A DNA stretch of 21,369 bases, from positions 1 to 21,369 of the forward strand of contig CACXGS010000384.1 of assembly GCA_902767195.1 (NCBI GenBank). The letters run 5' to 3'. The DNA comes from an uncultured Lachnospiraceae bacterium (GTDB taxonomy: Bacteria; Bacillota_A; Clostridia; Lachnospirales; Lachnospiraceae). The notes beneath the pieces were generated by a model. The model worked only from the letters and a program-made list of their open reading frames with translations, was not told the DNA's origin and did no database searches. Made by a program: the position numbers and the translations under genes. This document shows, one piece after another, positions 1 through 6,071 of the stretch (position 1 is the stretch's first letter; each line of letters begins with the position of its first letter).

Positions 1-488
1 TCCAGGGCATCCGCGATCAGACGGTTCTTCATGGAGCAGGAGAAAGCTTTCAGCTTATTCATGGAAAGCCGGTGCCTCATGTGGACCAGCTTCAGATAAC
101 GGTACCAGGTATTACGGAACTTGATATAGTATTCACTGACTCCGTCATCATAGGCATTCAGACCTTTGCAAAAGTTAAAATTCCGCTTCATGTAGGAGTA
201 ATCGAACATGATATTCTGAATCAGGTAACTGATGAAATATCCTGCCCGGTAGAGCAGTGAGTTATATTTGTGGTAGTAAACATATTCATATTCATTGACA
301 TGGAGCTTCTTCAGGTGACTGCGCCGAATCAGCCGGATCGCGATATTGATGATAATGACCAGTGCGAGGAAAATGGCAATACCGGCCCAATAATAATGAC
401 GGTAGGGGCTGTCTACAAGGACAGAATTCGATATACCATATATAAATGCAGCAACTGTCACAATTACTGTTAATAACATTTCAAACAT
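1..488 (-). CDS. Membrane protein of unknown function, 5' part (runs off the left edge)
   Basis: This frame is open on the minus strand from an ATG at 488-486 to the window edge: 162 codons, no stop. Residues 1-20 (MFEMLLTVIVTVAAFIYGIS) and about 33-52 (YWAGIAIFLALVIIINIAIR) are two hydrophobic segments. They are followed by RLIRRSHLKK, so the tail is probably cytoplasmic. The rest is rich in Tyr, Arg and Lys (HVNEYEYVYYHKYNSLLYRAG). An AAAGGA ribosome site lies at 499-504 (minus), ten bases before the ATG. A promoter is seen at 538-566. The gene is divergent from the glycerophosphotransferase gene at 719. I do not recognise the family. The reading is supported by the ribosome site, the promoter and the membrane pattern, while plus-strand frames over this stretch are short and lack ribosome sites. 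Confidence 0.75.
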   Translation of the reverse strand, partial: MFEMLLTVIVTVAAFIYGISNSVLVDSPYRHYYWAGIAIFLALVIIINIAIRLIRRSHLKKLHVNEYEYVYYHKYNSLLYRAGYFISYLIQNIMFDYSYMKRNFNFCKGLNAYDDGVSEYYIKFRNTWYRYLKLVHMRHRLSMNKLKAFSCSMKNRLIADAL

Positions 489-537
489 AGTGACATATCC
501 TTTCTCATAATCTCCGTACAAGGGATTCTTTCTCGTT

Positions 538-566
538 ATTATATCCTATTTTCAACCACTTATCCA
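538..566 (-). promoter_or_regulatory. Sigma-70 type promoter for the leftward membrane protein gene
   Basis: On the minus strand, TGGATA (566-561; 4 of 6 to TTGACA) is followed after 17 bases by a perfect TATAAT (543-538). Transcription would start near 531, giving a leader of about 43 bases before the ATG at 488. Confidence 0.55.
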
Positions 567-641
567 TAGATATTCGTTTAATTTCTATTATAAATATTTG
601 CTATGCTTTTTTTGTTCGTCTCTGGTTCAAAAAATACTGCC

Positions 642-670
642 TTGATTCATTTCACGAATAATGATAAATT
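642..670 (+). promoter_or_regulatory. Weak candidate promoter for the glycerophosphotransferase gene
   Basis: TTGATT (642-647) and TAAATT (665-670) are 17 bases apart, each matching 4 of 6 consensus bases. The 489-718 spacer is very AT-rich, so chance matches are likely. No other element stands out in this spacer. Confidence 0.25.
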
Positions 671-718
671 AGAAATAGTCTTGATTTTTTTACGTTAGTT
701 TTTTGAGGGATAAATATT

Positions 719-2569
719 ATGAGTATAAAGTTGATCATACGGGATGTGACTGTCCAGGAACGCAACTTAACTTTAGATCTTAAAGTTTTCTGTGACCGGG
801 AAAGAGTGACTGGCATAGCTCCCCGTATTGAATTGGTTTTTGACAACGGTCAGGATAATCGAAGACTTTTGATGCCTCAGGAGTCTTTCCTGCCGGTAAT
901 TGAAGATAAGATAGAAAAATACTGGGTTGTCAGAGCAAGGTATACTTTCTTATTAAAGCATATCTTCTGGTACGGAACCTGGGAAGATTGCAGCGTCCAT
1001 TTTGACATTGATTATGATGGGACTTTATATGAGTCGGTTCCTTTTGAGCTGGATCTTTACCATGACCCGGAAAAGGGTGAGGTCAAAATGGAAGAAGGCG
1101 CTTCGGATGAGGATGATGAGGAAGAGTATGATAATGAGGTATTGGAGATTCCTGATTCCTTCGAACTCACCGAGAATTCTATCGAAATCAAGCTTGGACA
1201 GCCCTGTGAGGTTCTGCCTCCTGTACAGCCCAACAAGATTCAGGTTCTTCTGGGCCTCCTGATCCGTTTGATTAACGGAGTGATCGGCTTTGTCCTGCTT
1301 CCCTGGTACTGCATCGACGTGCTGGGTATTCTTCTGCTTCCTACAGAGAGAAAAGATCCTAAGATGGAGCAGTATGGATTTCTGAGTCAGTTTGTCCGTT
1401 ACGTTGCCTGGAGATACTTCAGCTTCTGTCGTAACCCCAAAGGCAGAGTCTCTGTGAGACGTGACTTTTTGAAGATCATGTATCAGCTGTCCAACGCATT
1501 TCACAGGAAGAAGAAAACGGTTCTTTTCCTGTCGAACCGAAGAGATGACCTCAGCGGTAATTTTGAATTCATTCATAAATATATGGAGGAGAACCCGGGA
1601 CTTGAGATGGATTACTGGCTTCATACCGGATCCATCAAGGAGTTTAGCCTGGCCAGCATCTGGAGCCTGGCTCACAAATGCGGCAAGGCCAAAGTGATTC
1701 TGGTGGATGACTATGTTCCCTATATCAGGAATATGATGATCTGCGAGGATACGAAGATCATTCAGCTCTGGCATGCCTGCGGAGCATTTAAGACCTTTGG
1801 CTTCTCCCGCCTTAACAAAAAGGGAGGACCCAAACAGTCGACCAAGACCCACAGAGATTACAATTACTGTTTTGTTTCATCAGATTATGTGGCCAAATAC
1901 TATGCAGAAGGATTTGGCCTTGCCAGAGAGAAGGTTATTCCCTACGGAGTTCCCAGAACGGATATGTTCTTTGATGAGCAGGTGAAGAAGGAAAAGAGGG
2001 AGATGCTCTACAAGCATTATCCCAGGCTGAAAGGCAAGAAAGTCATTCTTTTTGCGCCGACTTTCCGGGGGAACGGAAAAATGTCGGCCTACTATGATGA
2101 GGATTGTTTCGATCCCAATCTTCTGGCAAGAGACCTGCCCGATGATTATGCCATTATCATTAAGCACCATCCTTTTGTTGTGATGAAATATCATATCAAA
2201 GAGAAATATAAGAAGAGAATCTTTGATTTTTCCATGGAATCGGAGATTAATGATCTGCTTTTTATTACGGATATTCTGATTACTGATTATTCTTCGGTCA
2301 TCTATGAAGCCTCTCTTCTTAATATTCCGATGCTGTTTTATGCTTATGACCTGGAAGACTATATTGCCACAAGGGACTTTTATTTTGAGTTCGACATCAA
2401 TGTCCCCGGCAAGATCGTCCGTACTCAGGATGAGCTGACCAGAGCTATTATTAATAAGGATTTTGAACACGAGAAGGTGGAGAAGTTCTGTGAAAAGAAC
2501 TTTGATATCAGGGATGGCAAATCATCGGAGAGGATCGCAAAGTTTATTACGAAGCTGGCAGCGGAATAG
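719..2569 (+). CDS. CDP-glycerol glycerophosphotransferase family protein (TagF-like)
   Basis: Predicted to transfer glycerol-phosphate (or a similar polyol-phosphate) units from CDP-glycerol onto a growing teichoic-acid-like polymer at the inner membrane face. The 616-residue protein has three parts. Residues 1-115 form a probable beta-rich domain of unknown role. Residues 116-140 are a very acidic linker (EEGASDEDDEEEYDNEVLE is its core). Residues about 265-615 form the transferase domain. Motifs typical of the family are WHACG (351-355), VPYGVPRTD (407-415), ILFAPTFRGNG (443-453), KHHPF (482-486) and DILITDYSSVIYEAS (518-532). The conserved His of WH and of HP are present. A hydrophobic stretch at 175-208 probably anchors it to the membrane. 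GAGGG at 705-709 supports the start. The PurF-like gene follows after 56 bases. The exact polymer cannot be told from sequence. Confidence 0.85.
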   Translation: MSIKLIIRDVTVQERNLTLDLKVFCDRERVTGIAPRIELVFDNGQDNRRLLMPQESFLPVIEDKIEKYWVVRARYTFLLKHIFWYGTWEDCSVHFDIDYDGTLYESVPFELDLYHDPEKGEVKMEEGASDEDDEEEYDNEVLEIPDSFELTENSIEIKLGQPCEVLPPVQPNKIQVLLGLLIRLINGVIGFVLLPWYCIDVLGILLLPTERKDPKMEQYGFLSQFVRYVAWRYFSFCRNPKGRVSVRRDFLKIMYQLSNAFHRKKKTVLFLSNRRDDLSGNFEFIHKYMEENPGLEMDYWLHTGSIKEFSLASIWSLAHKCGKAKVILVDDYVPYIRNMMICEDTKIIQLWHACGAFKTFGFSRLNKKGGPKQSTKTHRDYNYCFVSSDYVAKYYAEGFGLAREKVIPYGVPRTDMFFDEQVKKEKREMLYKHYPRLKGKKVILFAPTFRGNGKMSAYYDEDCFDPNLLARDLPDDYAIIIKHHPFVVMKYHIKEKYKKRIFDFSMESEINDLLFITDILITDYSSVIYEASLLNIPMLFYAYDLEDYIATRDFYFEFDINVPGKIVRTQDELTRAIINKDFEHEKVEKFCEKNFDIRDGKSSERIAKFITKLAAE

Positions 2570-2625
2570 AGTATAGCTGACATATCTTACAAATCATTAA
2601 AGAAATACGATCAGGAGGAAAGAGT

Positions 2626-4035
2626 ATGGGTGGAGTATTTGGCGTTGCTTCTAAGAGAGACTGCACATTAGAGCTTTTCTACGGTGTTGATTATCACTCC
2701 CATCTGGGAACCCGGAGAGGCGGAATCACGGTTCACGGGAAATCCGGATATCAAAGAGCGATTCACAATATCGAGAATTCACCTTTCCGGACCAAGTTTG
2801 AGAAAGATATCAGCACCATGGAGGGGAATCTGGGAATCGGCTGTATTTCAGATTATGAGCCTCAGCCCCTGCTTGTTCAGTCCCATCTGGGAAGTTTTTC
2901 CATCACCACTGTTGGTAAGATCAATAATGAAGAGGAACTGATTGGTTATCTTTACGAGAATGGTAAAACTCATTTTCAGGAGATGAGCGGCGGTATGATT
3001 AATGCCACGGAGCTGATTGCCGGTCTGATCTGCAGGCAGAATACTCTCATAGACGGAATCCGTTACGTTCAGGATGCAGTAGACGGATCCATGACCATCC
3101 TGATCATGACGGATCAGGGTATTTATGCTGCCAGAGACCGGCTGGGAAGAACGCCTTTGTTCATCGGAAAGAAGGAAGACGGGTATTGTGTATCTCTGGA
3201 GAGTTTTGCCTATCTGAATCTGGGTTATAAAGATTATAAAGAACTGGGTCCTGCCGAGATTGATTTCATTACTCCAGACGGGGTAGAGGAGCTGATCCGC
3301 CCCCAGAAGGAGATGAGAATCTGTTCTTTCCTCTGGGTTTATTTCGGATACCCCAACTCTTCCTATGAGGGAGTGAATGTGGAAGTGATGCGAAACCGCT
3401 GCGGCGCCATGCTGGCAAAAAGGGATGCGGGTTCCGTATCTCCTGATATCGTGGCCGGTGTTCCGGATTCCGGAACACCTCATGCAATCGGCTATGCCAA
3501 TGAATCAGGGATTCCTTTTGCCAGACCTTTCATCAAATATACACCGACCTGGCCCCGGTCATTTATGCCTACCATACAGAGTCAGAGAGATCTGATCGCC
3601 AAGATGAAGCTGATTCCGGTGAAGGAGCTGATCGAAGGCAAGCGGCTTCTTTTGATTGATGATTCCATCGTTCGTGGAACCCAGCTTCGGGAAACGACAG
3701 AGTTTCTCTATCAGTGCGGTGCTAAGGAAGTGCATGTGCGGCCGGCCTGTCCTCCGCTTCTCTTCGGATGTAAGTACCTGAATTTTTCAAGATCCACATC
3801 CGATATGGACCTGATTGCCAGAAGAGTGATTCAGAAAAGGGAGGAAAAGGTCACAGAGGATATTCTTCAGGAATATGCGGATCCTGACAGCAGCAGATAC
3901 CAGGATATGCTGGAGGATATCTGCCATATTCAGAATTTTACATCTCTGAGATATCACAGACTTGATGATCTGGAAGAATCCATCGGAATTTCCCCATGTA
4001 AGCTGTGTACCTATTGCTGGAGCGGAAAAGAATAG
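2626..4035 (+). CDS. PurF-like amidophosphoribosyltransferase paralogue lacking the glutaminase nucleophile
   Basis: PurF normally makes 5-phosphoribosylamine from PRPP and glutamine, the first step of purine synthesis. This 469-residue protein keeps both domains in order. The phosphoribosyltransferase half (about 230-469) looks intact: VPDSGTPHAIGYA (279-291) and the PRPP loop LLLIDDSIVRGT (341-352). Cysteines matching the four Fe-S ligands of Bacillus-type PurF are kept: C233, C382, C458 and C461. The N-terminal half starts MGGVFG where PurF has MCGIFG, so the nucleophile Cys is Gly. The usual HRGQ, GHxRYxT, HNGN and SDSE motifs read HLGTRRGG, GIGCISDYEP, TVGKINN and NATE. RBS AGGAGG lies just upstream and decides the start. 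It may use free ammonia, another acceptor, or act as a PRPP sensor. I would not call it the housekeeping purF. Confidence 0.8.
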   Translation: MGGVFGVASKRDCTLELFYGVDYHSHLGTRRGGITVHGKSGYQRAIHNIENSPFRTKFEKDISTMEGNLGIGCISDYEPQPLLVQSHLGSFSITTVGKINNEEELIGYLYENGKTHFQEMSGGMINATELIAGLICRQNTLIDGIRYVQDAVDGSMTILIMTDQGIYAARDRLGRTPLFIGKKEDGYCVSLESFAYLNLGYKDYKELGPAEIDFITPDGVEELIRPQKEMRICSFLWVYFGYPNSSYEGVNVEVMRNRCGAMLAKRDAGSVSPDIVAGVPDSGTPHAIGYANESGIPFARPFIKYTPTWPRSFMPTIQSQRDLIAKMKLIPVKELIEGKRLLLIDDSIVRGTQLRETTEFLYQCGAKEVHVRPACPPLLFGCKYLNFSRSTSDMDLIARRVIQKREEKVTEDILQEYADPDSSRYQDMLEDICHIQNFTSLRYHRLDDLEESIGISPCKLCTYCWSGKE

Positions 4036-4059
4036 AATAGCCGGATAGATATAATAAAA

Positions 4060-4103
4060 AGGGATAAATGCTGTGCGCCCGAAGGCTGCAAGTATTTATC
4101 CCT
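4060..4103. terminator. Bidirectional intrinsic terminator between convergent genes
   Basis: A perfect 10-bp stem pairs AGGGATAAAT (4060-4069) with ATTTATCCCT (4094-4103). The 24-base loop can add an inner TGC-GCC/GGC-GCA stem around a CGAA tetraloop. It is flanked by AAAAA on the left and TTTTTT on the right, so it can stop transcription from both sides. Its right arm contains the TAA stop of the lipoprotein gene. Confidence 0.9.
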
Positions 4104-4527
4104 CTGTTTTTTCTTCTTCCCGGTCTTTCATCTGCTGCTCCAGATCTTCTTCCTTGATGGCGAAGATATGGAGAGAGCCCGTGGCACCTTCTTTGGTGTT
4201 GATGAATACCTGATAATTGCCTGGCGCCATCTCCTCGGAACGATAAGTGTTGCCGGTGATATCTGCTTCGAAGACAATACTGTCGGTGCTGAATTCTTGT
4301 GTGACGGTGATATGAATGGATCCCTGACTGACAGAAGGACTGAAAACAAGACATTCCCCTTCTTCCAGTGTAATGAGTCCGTTGTCCGTGCCATTTGTGG
4401 AATTCTCTGCATGGATCGTTATTTCTCCTGTGGAAACATCCCTGCTTGTGTGGAATTCCGACTGGCCGCAGCCGGACAGTGTCAATGTCAATAGTAATAA
4501 TGCAAACATTGCCGCTATGTGTTTCAT
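4096..4527 (-). CDS. Small lipoprotein, function unknown
   Basis: The 143-residue product begins MKHIAAMFALLLLTLTLSGC, a lipoprotein signal with lipobox LSGC (residues 17-20). Cys20 would be lipidated and the protein anchored on the outer face of the membrane. Residues about 35-122 read as alternating beta strands (FSPSVSQGSIHITVTQEF; APGNYQVFINTKEGATGSLH), suggesting a small beta-sandwich with no catalytic motif I recognise. The C-terminus is a charged helix (EEDLEQQMKDREEEKTEG). Ribosome site AGGAG at 4542-4538 (minus) is ten bases before the ATG, and a good promoter sits at 4583-4610. It is a single-gene unit between the PurF-like gene and the divergent FUSC gene. Confidence 0.85.
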   Translation of the reverse strand: MKHIAAMFALLLLTLTLSGCGQSEFHTSRDVSTGEITIHAENSTNGTDNGLITLEEGECLVFSPSVSQGSIHITVTQEFSTDSIVFEADITGNTYRSEEMAPGNYQVFINTKEGATGSLHIFAIKEEDLEQQMKDREEEKTEG

Positions 4528-4582
4528 AGAAAGCGATCTCCTCTATATCATTGGTCTGATATTTATTCTTCGTTTATTATAA

Positions 4583-4610
4583 ATTATATAGGAGAAACAT
4601 ATATTATCAA
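4583..4610 (-). promoter_or_regulatory. Sigma-70 type promoter for the lipoprotein gene
   Basis: On the minus strand TTGATA (4610-4605; 5 of 6) is followed after 16 bases by a perfect TATAAT (4588-4583). A second TATAAT lies at 4581-4576. The leader before the ATG at 4527 would be about 45-50 bases. Confidence 0.65.
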
Positions 4611-4644
4611 ACCATTACCGATGAATGTCTTTTCTTTTAATAAT

Positions 4645-4657
4645 TATAATATATAAT
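4645..4657 (+). promoter_or_regulatory. Tandem -10-like boxes upstream of the FUSC operon
   Basis: Two overlapping-spaced TATAAT hexamers (4645-4650, 4652-4657) lie about 75-85 bases before the chosen FUSC start. No convincing -35 element is visible at 16-18 bases from either one, and the spacer is AT-rich. One of them may still start the 4732-12708 operon, since no other promoter candidate is seen there. Confidence 0.35.
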
Positions 4658-4731
4658 TAATGTTGATTTTACCCCAAGGGAAATCTATAATAATATCGAT
4701 GAAGAATATCAGACAGGAGAGCTCATGTATT

Positions 4732-6048
4732 ATGAACATGGAAGTAAAGCATAGCCGGCTGCGGAAAAAGATCAAATTGCCACATCTGGGTCAGAGGATC
4801 ATAAAAACAGCTGTGGCTGTATTTCTATGTCTTCTTATTTACTGGCTGCGCGGATATAACGGCCTGGTAGAGCAGACGACAGTGGCAGCTATTATCTGTA
4901 TTCAGCCTTATCGGACGGACAGTATAGAAACTTCCATTAACAGGATAATCGGCACCTTTCTCGGAGCCGGATGGGCCCTCCTGTTTTTGTTCCTGATGGA
5001 TTTTCTGATTCATCATGGTATTCATCTGCATATTGTACCGATATATTTCATTATGGCCGCAGGTGTTGCTATTACCCTGTATACCACAGTTGTACTGAAG
5101 AAGACCGAGACGGCCTCTCTTGCGGCCATTGTATATATATGTATCCTTGCCACCTACCCCGATGTGAATGATCCGTTTATATATTCTGTCAACAGGATGA
5201 TCGATACGATTATCGGTATTCTGGTAGCCGGTGCAGTGAATTATGTAAGTTTGCCCATGAAGAAGCATGATGAGTATCTGTTTTTTATCCGTCTTCATGA
5301 CCTGGTCCCGAGTCGTTACTCCCATGTTTCTACCAATGTGCTGGTTATATTGAACCGTCTTTATGATGATGGGGCCAGGATCTGTCTGGTGTCGGAGTGG
5401 GCTCCTGCTTTTATGTTGTCCCAGATGGGATCGGTTAACGTCAATGTTCCGGTGATCGTAATGGACGGCGCCGCCACCTATGATATAGAAAACCGTCAGT
5501 TTATGAATACAGTTCCCATTCGTTTTCAGGATGCCCGGTTTCTCTGTACCATGCTGGTAAAAATGGGACGCTGTTATGCGGCCCTTGCCGTTAGGGATTC
5601 TTCACTTATGATCTACCGGGGAGGGAACATTCATGAAGCGGAGAAGCATGAATACGAGATGATGAAGAGATCTCCCTACCGGAATTATGTGGACGGACAG
5701 TTTACGGAAGAAGATAAGATCTGTTTTATCCGTGTCATCGATACCCATGAGATCATTGAGGAACTGGAATCAAGGGTCCATGATTTGATTTCGGAGAATC
5801 GCTTCCGAATCCTGAAACGGCCGCAACACAGACTGAAAGGATACAGCGGACTGTATTTCTATCATCCGGATGCCACGACAGAAAATGCCAAAGAGGCTCT
5901 GGTCCGGTATGAGAGTGAAAAGCGAGGGGAACCTGTCATACCTGTTGACATTATTAACAAGGATAAATATACCACAGAGAATGACGCTATTGACATATTA
6001 AATAAGACCAGGCATATGTATGAGACCATCAAATTGCCCTGGAACTGA
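4732..6048 (+). CDS. FUSC / aromatic acid exporter family protein fused to a degenerate HAD domain
   Basis: The first 175 residues hold six membrane segments of the FUSC (ArAE, DUF939-like) type, for example IIKTAVAVFLCLLIYWL and RMIDTIIGILVAGAVNYVSL. Relatives export aromatic acids or other organic anions, but the substrate here is unknown. Residues about 180-438 resemble a Cof-type HAD phosphatase in order: LFFIRLHDLV (183-192) where active enzymes have DxDGT, then ICLVSEW (217-223), VPVIVMDGAATYD (239-251) and TENDAIDIL (415-423). Both catalytic Asp are replaced (R187, H189), so this part is probably a binding or regulatory domain. The frame is open from an ATG at 4660, but that start has no ribosome site. 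AGGAG at 4715-4719 favours 4732, with 4738 as an alternative. The kinase gene begins 23 bases downstream. Confidence 0.8.
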   Translation: MNMEVKHSRLRKKIKLPHLGQRIIKTAVAVFLCLLIYWLRGYNGLVEQTTVAAIICIQPYRTDSIETSINRIIGTFLGAGWALLFLFLMDFLIHHGIHLHIVPIYFIMAAGVAITLYTTVVLKKTETASLAAIVYICILATYPDVNDPFIYSVNRMIDTIIGILVAGAVNYVSLPMKKHDEYLFFIRLHDLVPSRYSHVSTNVLVILNRLYDDGARICLVSEWAPAFMLSQMGSVNVNVPVIVMDGAATYDIENRQFMNTVPIRFQDARFLCTMLVKMGRCYAALAVRDSSLMIYRGGNIHEAEKHEYEMMKRSPYRNYVDGQFTEEDKICFIRVIDTHEIIEELESRVHDLISENRFRILKRPQHRLKGYSGLYFYHPDATTENAKEALVRYESEKRGEPVIPVDIINKDKYTTENDAIDILNKTRHMYETIKLPWN

Positions 6049-6071
6049 TATGACAGATAAGAGGTAGGGAC

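Noticed and set aside
72..473. Two short plus-strand frames (62 and 67 codons)
   Set aside because: They lie opposite the leftward membrane protein frame, lack ribosome sites and have no recognisable content.
2629..2631. Sequencing error as the cause of the missing PurF Cys (TGT read as GGT)
   Set aside because: One base would restore Cys, but the other glutaminase motifs are also changed, so the loss looks real.
4660..4731. Earlier start for the FUSC gene at 4660
   Set aside because: No ribosome site precedes it, and the added residues (MLILPQGKSIIISMKNIRQE) look like translated spacer, whereas AGGAG at 4715-4719 serves a later ATG.
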